Shown piece after piece: positions 53,163-62,069 of a stretch of DNA of 64,000 nucleotides (positions are counted from its first letter, which is position 1; every line of letters begins with the position of its first letter). The stretch spans positions 1 to 64,000 of the forward strand of contig JAICUB010000019.1 of assembly GCA_025936045.1 (NCBI GenBank), written 5' to 3'. The translations under genes and the position numbers were made by a program. This DNA comes from Polyangiaceae bacterium. Lineage in GTDB: Bacteria; Myxococcota_A; Polyangia; Polyangiales; Polyangiaceae. The notes under the pieces were generated by a model. It was not told the DNA's origin. It saw only the letters and a program-made list of their open reading frames with translations, and made no database searches.

Positions 53163-54670
53163 CAGATGGAGTTCCCCTGACGGACACGGGCTACGTCCGC
53201 GGGTGTGACGACGCCTTGCGGATTGCCCCAGCTGTTCAGGACGTAGGTGAGCACGTTGGCGAGCTCGTCGTTGCCCAGGTGATTCCACGTCGGCATCACG
53301 GAGTTGAAGGTCGCGCCGTTGACTCTCACCGGTCCCGTGAGTCCGTTCAGAACGACCCCGATGATGCGTTCCTTCTCGTTCTTCACGAGGAAGTCGGAAC
53401 CGGCGAGCGGCGGAATCGATCCCGGCAGCCCGGCGCCGGTCGGCTGATGGCACGCGGCGCAGGTGCTGGCGAACACGGCCTTGCCGGCCGTGATTTGCTC
53501 GTCCCGCGAAAGCGAATTCAGCGCGACGGGTTCCGTCGGCGCTGCCTCCGGGAGCGGGGTCGCCTCTGCGGTCGCGGCCGAATCCTGCTGCTTGCCGGAA
53601 TAGATGAGCTTGTCTTCCGGGCCGCTCACCTTGAGCGTTCCGACCGCGCCCTGGTTGAATGCGCGAAACAGCGAGTGATCGACGAGCGCATAAGCCCCCG
53701 GCACCTGCACGCGGAAGTCGACGATCGCGGAACCACCGGCGGGGACCATCGTCGTCTGAACGTTCTCTTGAACGTGCGACCCGCCTTCCGTATAGACGCG
53801 ATCGAAAATCTCGCCGATCACGTGGAAGCTCGACGTGACGTTGGGACCGCCGACGCCGTAGAAGATCCGCACCGTGTCGCCGACGTACGCTTTGAGCGCA
53901 TTGTCACCCAGCAGGGATCCTTCGGCGCCGTTGAACACGACGTAGGTCGGACGCTCCTCGATGCCTTTCTGCATGTCGAAGGGCTGGAGCCCCTTGTCGT
54001 GGTACTTGCCCTTCGTGTAGAAGTCCCCTTCCATCACGTAGTATTCGTGATCGACGAGCGGCAATCCCTCGGGCGGCTCGACGAAGATCATGCCGTACAT
54101 GCCGTTTGCGACGTGCATCGGCACCGGCGCCGTCGCACAGTGATAAACGAAAAGGCCGGGATTCAACGCGCGAAACGAAAACTGCGACGCGTGACCAGGC
54201 GCCGTGAAGCTCGAGGCAGCGCCGCCGCCCGGCCCCGTGACGGCGTGAAGATCGATGTTGTGCGGCATCGTGCTCGACGCGTCGTTTTGCAGGTGAAATT
54301 CCACGACGTCACCCTGGCGAACGCGAATGAAGCTCCCTGGCACCGTGCCACCGAAGGTCCAATACGCGTATTGAACGCCGTCCGCCATCGGCAACACGAC
54401 CTCCTTGACCGTGAGTTTCACGACGACGTGCGCGGGCTTCGAGCGGTTGGTCGGCGGCGGAACGTTGGGCGGAGAGGTGAGGATTGCGTTGACGGGCGCA
54501 TCCGTCGGCAGACTGGTCACGTCGGGCGGCGCCGCCGGCGGAGGGGGCGTGAGACTCAGGCGAACCGCGCTCACGTTGGGTTTGTCGTTGCAGCCCGTCG
54601 AAGCCAGACCGAGCGCGAAGGCACCATACAGACCAAGGCGCTTGGCGGCTCGCAAGCAATGTTTGGACAT
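53162..54670 (-). CDS. nirK: Copper nitrite reductase NirK with C-terminal cytochrome c
   Basis: A protein of 502 residues. A lipoprotein signal ends L-A-S-T-G-C, then a Pro-rich linker. Two cupredoxin domains follow: [25 protein letters not shown] supply type 1 and type 2 copper ligands, and S-S-F-H-V-I-G-E the third type 2 His. The last 95 residues hold a cytochrome c domain with C-A-A-C-H and M-P-T-W. It reduces nitrite to NO, the haem domain being a built-in electron donor. ATG 54670 lies 16 bases below the sigma54 -12 C, with no ribosome site. Confidence 0.93.
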   Translation of the reverse strand: MSKHCLRAAKRLGLYGAFALGLASTGCNDKPNVSAVRLSLTPPPPAAPPDVTSLPTDAPVNAILTSPPNVPPPTNRSKPAHVVVKLTVKEVVLPMADGVQYAYWTFGGTVPGSFIRVRQGDVVEFHLQNDASSTMPHNIDLHAVTGPGGGAASSFTAPGHASQFSFRALNPGLFVYHCATAPVPMHVANGMYGMIFVEPPEGLPLVDHEYYVMEGDFYTKGKYHDKGLQPFDMQKGIEERPTYVVFNGAEGSLLGDNALKAYVGDTVRIFYGVGGPNVTSSFHVIGEIFDRVYTEGGSHVQENVQTTMVPAGGSAIVDFRVQVPGAYALVDHSLFRAFNQGAVGTLKVSGPEDKLIYSGKQQDSAATAEATPLPEAAPTEPVALNSLSRDEQITAGKAVFASTCAACHQPTGAGLPGSIPPLAGSDFLVKNEKERIIGVVLNGLTGPVRVNGATFNSVMPTWNHLGNDELANVLTYVLNSWGNPQGVVTPADVARVRQGNSI

Positions 54671-54685
54671 GATTGCAAGCAGAGA

Positions 54686-54699
54686 GCAAGCGCCGTGCC
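54686..54699 (-). promoter_or_regulatory. sigma54 promoter of nirK operon
   Basis: On the minus strand AGGCACGGCGCTTGC: GGCACG at -24 and TTGC at -12. Boxes are centred 68 and 98 bp upstream. The predicted leader is about four bases. Confidence 0.75.
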
Positions 54700-54760
54700 T
54701 TTGCGCTCGTCCCGCGGGAGCGACCTGAGCCAGCATCGCAATCGGGTCTGCTCTCGAGCG

Positions 54761-54803
54761 CGCACATTTCGCGCGAGCGACCCGATTTCGTGCAGCCGTT
54801 GCG
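54761..54803. promoter_or_regulatory. Paired CGCA-N5-TGCG boxes upstream of nirK
   Basis: 54761-54773 CGCACATTTCGCG and 54791-54803 TGCAGCCGTTGCG, each with one mismatch, exactly 30 bp apart. Confidence 0.6.
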
Positions 54804-54877
54804 CTCCCGCGGCATCGGATCTTGCACACACGTTCGCTCATGCGCGCTGAAAGTGCGCCGTCGCCGGCGAGCGCCGA

Positions 54878-56065
54878 TCAATCGTCGAGCTGGGGCACGG
54901 GAAACGGTCTGCCCGGCTTCGCGAAGAGGTACCCCTGCAAAAGATCGCACCCCGCGGCGACCAGCGCAGCACGCTCGCCCGCCGTCTCCACTCCCTCGGC
55001 GACGACGGCGATCTCGAGCTCGCGGCAGAGCCGCGCCATGCTCGCGATGAGCTTCTGCTTTTTCGGCTCGGCGTCCGCGTCGCGCGTGAGCGACATATCG
55101 AGCTTCACGATCTCGGGCTCGAGCTGCACGAACCAATTGAGGCCGGCGTAACCCGCCCCCAGATCGTCCACGGCGATGCGATAGCCCAATTTGCGGAGCC
55201 CGGCGAGTCGCTCGCGCAGGTCGGCGATGCCGCTCAGGCTCGCCCGTTCGGTGATTTCGAGCACGACGCGGGAGGCGAACGCGGAGAGCGGGGCATCTCC
55301 GGCGTAGAGCGTATCGTCCTCGAGGTCGCGGGGGTGCAGATTCACGAACACGCAGCGCGGACCGGTTTGCTCGAGCGTTTCGGCCACCAGCCGCCTGACG
55401 GCGCGTCCCACGTCGAACAAGCGGCCGAGGGTTTCCGCCGCCGCGAAAAGCTCGTCCGGGCGGAGCAGCGACTGCTCACGCGTGCGCACGAGCGCTTCGT
55501 GCGCAAACACGCTCTTGGTCGACCAGCGGATGATCGGCTGATAGGCCATGTAGAGCGTCTCGAGCGCAAGCTCGAGACGGCGTCCGAGGTCTCGCTGATT
55601 CACCTCTTTGCAAGCGGCGCTGCCGAAGAGCTCGAAGGCGCGGCGTTGCATGCTCGCCAACTGCCCGAGGCGGCGCACTTCACCGACGGTCTCGCACAGG
55701 AGCTCCGGGGCGATGGGCTTGAGCAGGTACCTGGCTGCTCCGTGCTTTACGGCTTCGACCGCGCTCGTGAGTTCGCCGCCGGCGGTCATCAGCACGACGG
55801 GCAAGTCGGGGTCGTGCCGGCGTACGAGCTTCAGGATGTCGATCCCATCGAGGCCCGGGAGGCGAATATCGCAGACCACGACATCGACGGGATTTTTTGC
55901 GAGCACGTCTTCGACCGTCCCACCGTGCGGCAGCATGATCACGTGAAAACCAGCGGCGCGCAGCGCGCGACCATAGGCGTGCAAAACCTGCGGTTCGTCG
56001 TCGACCAAGAGCACGTTGCCCTGCCCGGCGTGGCCGTCCGCTTGCGTCGGGCCCGAGTCAGCCAT
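54878..56065 (-). CDS. Response regulator with EAL c-di-GMP phosphodiesterase domain
   Basis: A protein of 395 residues. Receiver 20-135 with the phospho-Asp in V-V-V-C-D-I-R-L-P-G. The EAL domain (about 165-395) has H-E-A-L-V-R, F-V-N-L-H-P, L-E-I-T-E-R, V-D-D-L-G-A-G-Y, I-V-K-L-D and V-A-E-G-V-E-T, all residues for catalysis, so it should hydrolyse c-di-GMP when phosphorylated. ATG 56065 overlaps the end of the kinase gene upstream, its likely partner. Confidence 0.92.
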   Translation of the reverse strand: MADSGPTQADGHAGQGNVLLVDDEPQVLHAYGRALRAAGFHVIMLPHGGTVEDVLAKNPVDVVVCDIRLPGLDGIDILKLVRRHDPDLPVVLMTAGGELTSAVEAVKHGAARYLLKPIAPELLCETVGEVRRLGQLASMQRRAFELFGSAACKEVNQRDLGRRLELALETLYMAYQPIIRWSTKSVFAHEALVRTREQSLLRPDELFAAAETLGRLFDVGRAVRRLVAETLEQTGPRCVFVNLHPRDLEDDTLYAGDAPLSAFASRVVLEITERASLSGIADLRERLAGLRKLGYRIAVDDLGAGYAGLNWFVQLEPEIVKLDMSLTRDADAEPKKQKLIASMARLCRELEIAVVAEGVETAGERAALVAAGCDLLQGYLFAKPGRPFPVPQLDD

Positions 56066-58433
56066 CGAGGACCTCTCGCAGCTTCTTCGCAAGCACGTCG
56101 GGAGCGAACGGCTTCTGAACGAAGCTCGAGCCGGCTTCGAGCACGCCCGCGTGCAGCGCTGCGTGATCCGTATAGCCGGACATGAACAGCACTTTGCTGC
56201 CGAAACGCGCCTGCACGTCGCGCGCGAGCGCCGGTCCGCTCTCTCCGGGCATCACGACGTCCGTCAGCACGAGGTCGATGCGTCCCCCGTGACGGTGAGC
56301 GACGGCCCGAGCCTCGAGCGCGCTCGCCGCGATGAGCACCTCGTAGCCCTGCCTTTCGAGCATGCGCGTTACGGCGCTTCGCAGCCGGGCGTCGTCTTCG
56401 ACGACGAGAATCGTCTCCGAGCCGGTGAGCGCCGCGGCCGGCGAAACGGACGGCTTTGCTCGCGCGTTTTCGTCGATGCGCGGCAGAAGGATTTTGAAAA
56501 CGGAGCCGTGTCCCGGCTCGCTCTGAACGCAGATGTCCCCGCCGCTCTGCTTGACGATTCCGTAGCAGGTCGAGAGGCCGAGCCCGGTGCCCTTCCCGAG
56601 CGGCTTGGTCGTGAAGAACGGCTCGAACAAGCGCCGCTGCGTTTCCGGATCCATGCCCGACCCGGTGTCGCTCACCGACAGCATCACGTAACGGCCGGGG
56701 GCGAGCTCGACGCGCCCGGTCGTGAGGGGGTCCGCGAGCTCGATGTTCGTCGTCTCGAGGCGGATCTGGCCGCCTCGAGGCATGGCGTCTCGCGCGTTGA
56801 CGACCAGATTCATGACCACCTGCTCGAGTTGTCCTACGTCCACTCGCACGGTGCCGAGGCCGGCGCCCGGCGCGACCGTGAGCGTGATGTCTTCGCCGAT
56901 CAGGCGACAGAGCATCTTTTGAAGACTCGCAAGGGCCATGTTCAGATCGACGAGGGCGGGTTGGAGCACCTGACGGCGACTGAAGGCGAGCAGTTGACGA
57001 GTGAGTGACGCTCCGCGTTCGGCGGCCACGCGTACCTCTTCGGCGTCGTCGCGTCGCTTGTCGTCGGGGCTCAACGCCTCGAGCAAGAAATGACTGTTCG
57101 CGAGGATCGCCGAGAGAATGTTGTTGAAATCGTGCGCGATGCCCCCGGTAAGCTGACCGATGGCCTCCATCTTTTGCGCTTGGCACAGGCTTTCCTCGAG
57201 CGTCTTTCGCTCGGTGACGTCGGAAAGCATGCCTTCGACGTAGCGGACGCCGTCCCGTTCGTAGCGCGCGGTCGAGCGATTCCTGACCCAAATCCAGCGA
57301 CCGTCCCCGTGCCGAAGCCGATACTCGAGCTCGAACGGGCGCCCCTCCGCGGCGAAGGCAGCGAGCGCCGCGACGACTCGCGCCCGATCCTCGGCGTGAA
57401 TCCATTCTGCGCGCTCCTCGAGCGTCGTCGCGCCGTAGTCCGCCAGCGTGCGGCCGATGAGCTTCGGAAGATTCGGAGTCGTGAAGACCATACGTCCGGC
57501 GACGTCCGCGGTCCAGATCACGTCGGGGATGCGCTCGAGCAAGGTACGACAGCGTTCTTCCGCCGCCGAAAGGGCGGCGCGCGCCGCCACCGCTTCCGTC
57601 ACGTCCCGCCCGATCGCGAGCACGAGGTGGTCGCCCGCCAAGTCCACGAGCGAAACCGAGAATTCGACGTGGACGATCTCGCCGTCCGACCTCCGCAACG
57701 ACACCGCGTGCGAGCGTCCCGCGCGCGCGTTGGTCAAGCGCCGAAAATCGTCGAGGCCCGCTCCCGTGCCGCCGTCCGCTACGTACTCGAGAAAATGATG
57801 GCCGACGAGCTCCGCGGGACGAACTCCGATGAGCTCCTGCCAGCGCTGGTTCGCTTCGAGGATGACGCCGTCGGGGGTGAGCAGAGTGATCGCGTCGTTC
57901 GCCAGCTCGAACACACTGCGGTAGCGATCTTCGGCGTTTTGCGCTTGACCGAGCAGTCGCGAGATCTGACTCGCGTTGCGTTGGAGCAAGCGCTCGTAAC
58001 CTGCGGCGTCGGGCACTCGCGTGAGGCCGCGACAGTCGAGCACCGAGCGGAGTACCTCGGACTCGCTGCCGCAGTCTGGAGTGCGCGCGAGCAAGTGCGC
58101 GGCGCCGAGACGCTGAGCTGCGCCGGTGTCGTCGCTCTCGCAATGGGAGGAAAGGAGCACCACGGGCACCGCGGCGAGCGTCGCTTCCTTCCGGACCTTG
58201 GCGCAAAGTCCTACGCCGTCGTTCTCTCCCATGAGCACGTCGCTGACGATGACCTCGGGCAACCGCTCCTTGGCCCGGCGGATCGCCTCGTCTGCGCTGC
58301 TCGCGGTTTCGACGCTGTACCCGGCGGTTTCGAGACGGAACCGGTTCAACTTGAGCAGCGTCGGATCGTCATCCACGAGCAACACGCGACGAACCGAAGA
58401 CTTCGACTCTGGGACAACGGAAATCGCACTCAT
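56058..58433 (-). CDS. Receiver-PAS-PAS-histidine kinase-receiver hybrid
   Basis: A protein of 791 residues: receiver (Asp65 in I-V-S-D-V-L-M-G), PAS (about 165-285) and PAS/PAC (about 295-410), HisKA with His434 in G-I-A-H-D-F-N-N-I-L, HATPase (G-K-G-T-G-L-G-L-S), and a last receiver (V-L-T-D-V-V-M-P-G). No TM helix, so the signal is internal. ATG 58433 is preferred because the frame above it crosses the sigma54 promoter at 58515. It overlaps the EAL regulator gene and should pass phosphate to it. Confidence 0.9.
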   Translation of the reverse strand: MSAISVVPESKSSVRRVLLVDDDPTLLKLNRFRLETAGYSVETASSADEAIRRAKERLPEVIVSDVLMGENDGVGLCAKVRKEATLAAVPVVLLSSHCESDDTGAAQRLGAAHLLARTPDCGSESEVLRSVLDCRGLTRVPDAAGYERLLQRNASQISRLLGQAQNAEDRYRSVFELANDAITLLTPDGVILEANQRWQELIGVRPAELVGHHFLEYVADGGTGAGLDDFRRLTNARAGRSHAVSLRRSDGEIVHVEFSVSLVDLAGDHLVLAIGRDVTEAVAARAALSAAEERCRTLLERIPDVIWTADVAGRMVFTTPNLPKLIGRTLADYGATTLEERAEWIHAEDRARVVAALAAFAAEGRPFELEYRLRHGDGRWIWVRNRSTARYERDGVRYVEGMLSDVTERKTLEESLCQAQKMEAIGQLTGGIAHDFNNILSAILANSHFLLEALSPDDKRRDDAEEVRVAAERGASLTRQLLAFSRRQVLQPALVDLNMALASLQKMLCRLIGEDITLTVAPGAGLGTVRVDVGQLEQVVMNLVVNARDAMPRGGQIRLETTNIELADPLTTGRVELAPGRYVMLSVSDTGSGMDPETQRRLFEPFFTTKPLGKGTGLGLSTCYGIVKQSGGDICVQSEPGHGSVFKILLPRIDENARAKPSVSPAAALTGSETILVVEDDARLRSAVTRMLERQGYEVLIAASALEARAVAHRHGGRIDLVLTDVVMPGESGPALARDVQARFGSKVLFMSGYTDHAALHAGVLEAGSSFVQKPFAPDVLAKKLREVLDG

Positions 58434-58514
58434 TCGAGCCCCTCGAACTAAAAGGATCGTTCGGCCAACGAGCGTCGACCGAACGGCAGACCGCGACGCG
58501 ACGGCATGCAGAGA

Positions 58515-58528
58515 GCAATTGTCAGGCC
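58515..58528 (-). promoter_or_regulatory. sigma54 promoter of the hybrid kinase gene
   Basis: On the minus strand TGGCCTGACAATTGC: TGGC at -24, TTGC at -12, exact spacing. The leader to ATG 58433 is about 70 bases. Confidence 0.75.
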
Positions 58529-58588
58529 ATGCGCCGCGCCTCCTCACGGGCCACGGAGGCCCCGCTGAAGGCGACGGCGCCCGCGGCG

Positions 58589-58631
58589 CGCAAGTTCTGC
58601 GTGGAGCGAGCGACAGCGCGCAGCCCTTTCG
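58589..58631. promoter_or_regulatory. Paired CGCA-N5-TGCG boxes upstream of the hybrid kinase
   Basis: 58589-58601 CGCAAGTTCTGCG (perfect) and 58619-58631 CGCAGCCCTTTCG (one mismatch), exactly 30 bp apart and 67 and 97 bp above the -24 element. Confidence 0.7.
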
Positions 58632-58896
58632 CGACTCGGCTCGCAGCGTCCCCACTGCCGTTGTCAACCGTACCCCGCCTCCGATTTAACGCCCACGCCT
58701 CTTGCGCGGCGTCTTCGTCGGAGCAATCGGCGGGCATAACGAGCTCGCCGCCCCCTTCGAGCCCATTTTCGTCAACTCCGTCGTGACGTTGGCTCGCGAA
58801 GGAACCGCTCGCTCTTTCCTTGACTGAAACGCGCGCGAGCCGCCACTGCCTTGCGTCTTGAGCCCGCGTGGCGCGGATGCAGAGGAGAGTTCGACG

Positions 58897-60792
58897 ATGC
58901 GGCAGAGTTCATGGGGCCCCGTGTTCGCGGCGTTCCTGTTCGCGGGAGTCGCGTGCAGCACGAGCGGGCAGCGAGGCCCCGGTGTGAGCGGAGCGGGCGG
59001 AAGCGCAGGCGCGAGCGCGGCCGCAGGTGTGAACGCGAGGGGCGGCGCTATCGGCACCGGCGCTGCGGGCGCGGCGGGCGGAAGCAACAACGGCGGAACG
59101 ACTGAAATTGGCCCGAGCGGCGGCTCGGGCGGCAGCGCGCAGGGCGGCGTTGGCGCAGACACTTCTGGTGGCAGGGGTAGCGGTGCGAACGGTGGCGCCG
59201 GGGCGGGCGGCGCAAGCGGTTCGTCCACGAGCGCGGGCGGCGGCGCAGGGATGGCGGCGGGCGGCGGCGCGGGCGTGGCCACGGGCGGAATGGCGGGAGC
59301 CGGGCTCGGCGGCTACGGTGCGGGCTCGGGCGGAGCCCCGACGAACGAATGCACCGGCACGGCGAGCGGCACCGCCGCCAATACGCTTACGGTGAACGTC
59401 GCCTCGGCAGAGGACCCGATCGCCAACGGCATCTTCGGGCTCCTGATGGAACGGCTCGGCAAGAACTGGAGCGGCGGCCTCTTCGTCGGAACGAATTCCT
59501 CCATCCCGAACACCGACGGGATGCGCAACGACGTGATTCAGGCGTTCAAAGACGCCGGTGTCGGCATGCTCGAGTGGCCCGGGGGCTGCGCAGCGAACGG
59601 CTACGACTGGTCCGCAAACAAAACGCCCAGCAACGACGTCGGCACGGACCGCTACATGGAGCTCACGGGACTCCTCGGCATCCCCCCACTCATCGCGGGC
59701 CCAGGCACGGTCTCGGGCGCGGCCCAAAACCTCGCGTGGGTTCAGTACATCAACCAAAACTCGTCGCACGACGAGTGGGCGCTGAACTACTTCAAGATCG
59801 GCAACGAAGTCTGGGGCTGCGGCGGCAACCAGACGGAGAGCACCTACGAAGCGAACTACGTCGCCAATTACAATCAGCTTTCTGCGCCCGTGAACGGCAA
59901 GCAGCTGAAGCTCATCGCGGGCACGGATCTCATCGGCAACTGGCCCTGGCTCGACACGATGCTCAAGAACATCGGCGACAAGATCGACGGGATCGAGATC
60001 CACGATTACGTCTATCATCCGAGCGACATCAAGAACGTGGGCTTCAGCGACGACGACTATTACAACGTCGTCAACGCCGCGAACCGCGGGCAGATCGGGC
60101 CGCGCATCGATCAGATCGTCTCGTACCTCGACAAGTACGACGCGGCCAAGCGCATCAAGATCTGGGAGGACGAGTGGGGCGACTGGCTCGAACCCTTCGG
60201 CGCGAACGACTCCTGGCTGCAGCAGGGCACGCTGATGGATGCGCTCTCGGCCGCCGAAAGCCTGCACCTTTTCATGCAGCACGCCGATCGTTACGCCATG
60301 GCCGGCCTGGCGCAGGGCGTGAACGTCATCCACTCGCTCGTCCTCACGCGCAGCACCGACGCCGCGCTCGTTCACACCCCGACCTGGCACGTGTTCAAGA
60401 TGTTTCTTCCCCACCACCGCTCGAACGCGAAGTGGGCGCCCAACACGTTGAAGACGGAGAGCATCACCGGCAACGGAAAGTCGTTCCCCGTGCTCTCGGC
60501 CGGAACCACCGTCGACGATCAGGGCCGCATCAACGTGAGCCTCACGAACGTCGACCTGGCGGCGACGCGCAACGTGGAAATCACCATCACGGGCGGCAGC
60601 GCGAGCTACGTCGTGTCGAACGCGCAGGCCATCACGGGGCCCGCGAAAGACAGCTACAACGATTACGCTCAGGCGGAGGTCGTGAGCATTCAGCCGCTCG
60701 CCGGCTCGAATTGCTCGATCTCCGGGAAGACCCTGAACGTCACGCTCCCGTCGAAGAGCGTCGTCATGCTGGTGCTGACGCCCGCGGGCTAA
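58897..60792 (+). CDS. Lipoprotein alpha-L-arabinofuranosidase-like glycosidase (GH51-like)
   Basis: A protein of 631 residues. Lipoprotein signal (F-A-G-V-A-C), then about 130 residues of Gly/Ala/Ser linker, then a TIM-barrel glycosidase with W-P-G-G-C-A-A-N-G-Y-D-W, the acid/base F-K-I-G-N-E-V-W-G and nucleophile region K-I-W-E-D-E-W-G-D-W, followed by a beta-sandwich typical of GH51. It probably removes arabinose side chains from plant-type polysaccharides at the cell surface. ATG 58897 has a GAGGAG site. The adjacent esterase gene suggests a joint role in hemicellulose use. Confidence 0.8.
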   Translation: MRQSSWGPVFAAFLFAGVACSTSGQRGPGVSGAGGSAGASAAAGVNARGGAIGTGAAGAAGGSNNGGTTEIGPSGGSGGSAQGGVGADTSGGRGSGANGGAGAGGASGSSTSAGGGAGMAAGGGAGVATGGMAGAGLGGYGAGSGGAPTNECTGTASGTAANTLTVNVASAEDPIANGIFGLLMERLGKNWSGGLFVGTNSSIPNTDGMRNDVIQAFKDAGVGMLEWPGGCAANGYDWSANKTPSNDVGTDRYMELTGLLGIPPLIAGPGTVSGAAQNLAWVQYINQNSSHDEWALNYFKIGNEVWGCGGNQTESTYEANYVANYNQLSAPVNGKQLKLIAGTDLIGNWPWLDTMLKNIGDKIDGIEIHDYVYHPSDIKNVGFSDDDYYNVVNAANRGQIGPRIDQIVSYLDKYDAAKRIKIWEDEWGDWLEPFGANDSWLQQGTLMDALSAAESLHLFMQHADRYAMAGLAQGVNVIHSLVLTRSTDAALVHTPTWHVFKMFLPHHRSNAKWAPNTLKTESITGNGKSFPVLSAGTTVDDQGRINVSLTNVDLAATRNVEITITGGSASYVVSNAQAITGPAKDSYNDYAQAEVVSIQPLAGSNCSISGKTLNVTLPSKSVVMLVLTPAG

Positions 60793-60833
60793 GACCTCCG
60801 GCGCGGAAGACGGAGGCAGCGCCCGGGGCCGCT

Positions 60834-62069
60834 TCAGAACTGCTTCAAGAACGCCGTAATCGCGCTGCTGCCGAAGCTCGGGATGCCGTGAGGGCCGTCC
60901 CACTCGCACCAGGTCACGTCGTAACCCGGGTCGCAGCCGTCGTACTTCACGCACGGGCTCGGATCGACGGGAGTGGTGGTCGTCCCGCAGTGGTTTTGCT
61001 GGAGGATTTTGTCGCGCGCCGCGCGCCCGTTGTCGATGGGAACGACCGTGTCGCTCGTGCCGTGTGAGCCCCACATGGCGACGTGAGGGCCGGTGCCTTT
61101 GCAGCTCGGATCGCTGTAAAGCGCGCCCGACATCGGCGCGATCGCGCGGAAGGTGTCGCTCATTTCGCAGCCGAGCGCGAACGACATCATACCGCCGTAG
61201 CTGAAGCCGACCGAGAAGATGCGGGAGTTGTCGACGCAATACTTCCCTTGAACATCGGCGAGCATGGCCTTCGTGAAGGCGATGTCCACACCATCGGTGT
61301 TCGCCCAGCCCGCCCCGTTGCTGCCTGCGTCCAGGCCCTGCGGCGTGACGAAGATGGAGTCCCCGAGGCCCGAGCCCAGGCCGTACATGGTGAGCGCCTG
61401 ATCGGCGTTCCCGCCCCAGGGGTGAAACTGGAAGATGAGGCGGTACGGAGTCGATGCGTCGTAGTTCTTCGGCAGCTGTACGTAATATTGACGAGCCGTC
61501 CCGCTCACGTCGAGAGTGCACATCGTGCCTTTCGTGCCGCACGGCGACGTCGTATTGGCCGAACCACAGCCCATGGACGCTCCGCCGGCAGCGCTCGTGC
61601 CGCCGGTCGTGCCGGCGCCGCCGCTCGTGCCCGCGCCGCCGCTGCCGGTCGTCGAGCCGCCGGTCGCACCGGCTCCGCCGTTCGAGATACCGCCGCTGCC
61701 CGCGCCGCGTCCTCCACGGCCCATTCCCATGCGGCCGCCCGTGTCGCCGCCCGAGCCGGTCATCGCGCCCGTCCCGCTCCCGGAGCTTCCTGCAGTCGCG
61801 CTCCCGGAGCTACCACCCGTAGCGACGCTGCCGCCCGTGCCGCCCGTCGTGCCTCCGCCGGTTCCGGTGCCACCCGTGCTGGTGGCTCCCCCCGTAGAGG
61901 TGCCGCCCCCGGTCGCGGTCGTGCCGCCGCCGCTCTGTGCGACTCCACCGGACCCGCCGCTGCTCGCGCCGCCGGTTCCGGGCGCAGGTTCCGAGCTTCC
62001 GCAAGCGCAGAGCGGCAAACCGACGAAGAACAGCGACGTATACGAGAATCGGTGATGTCGAAAAGTCAT
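60834..62069 (-). CDS. CE1-type esterase lipoprotein (PHB depolymerase/feruloyl esterase-like)
   Basis: A protein of 411 residues. Lipoprotein signal (L-P-L-C-A-C), about 140 residues of Gly/Thr/Ser linker, then an alpha/beta hydrolase: Y-Y-V-Q-L-P-K-N-Y-D, nucleophile G-F-S-Y-G-G-M and a C-terminal C-E-W-D-G-P-H-G-I with the catalytic His. This is the LpqC/CE1 group, acting on feruloyl or acetyl esters. It converges on the GH51 gene. ATG 62069 gives a compact signal; the longer frame is not protein-like. Confidence 0.8.
   Translation of the reverse strand: MTFRHHRFSYTSLFFVGLPLCACGSSEPAPGTGGASSGGSGGVAQSGGGTTATGGGTSTGGATSTGGTGTGGGTTGGTGGSVATGGSSGSATAGSSGSGTGAMTGSGGDTGGRMGMGRGGRGAGSGGISNGGAGATGGSTTGSGGAGTSGGAGTTGGTSAAGGASMGCGSANTTSPCGTKGTMCTLDVSGTARQYYVQLPKNYDASTPYRLIFQFHPWGGNADQALTMYGLGSGLGDSIFVTPQGLDAGSNGAGWANTDGVDIAFTKAMLADVQGKYCVDNSRIFSVGFSYGGMMSFALGCEMSDTFRAIAPMSGALYSDPSCKGTGPHVAMWGSHGTSDTVVPIDNGRAARDKILQQNHCGTTTTPVDPSPCVKYDGCDPGYDVTWCEWDGPHGIPSFGSSAITAFLKQF

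Larger units (their letters stand above)
58434..58896. other. 460-bp divergent regulatory region, kinase and GH51 genes
   Basis: No gene seen. The kinase side holds the sigma54 element and boxes listed separately. The GH51 side shows only a GAGGAG ribosome site before ATG 58897 and no sigma54 pattern. Confidence 0.6.

Noticed and set aside
37748..54877. FNR/Anr/Dnr-type sites (TTGAT-N4-ATCAA) before cco and nirK
   Set aside because: I looked in the upstream regions and found none, which supports the sigma54 alternative.
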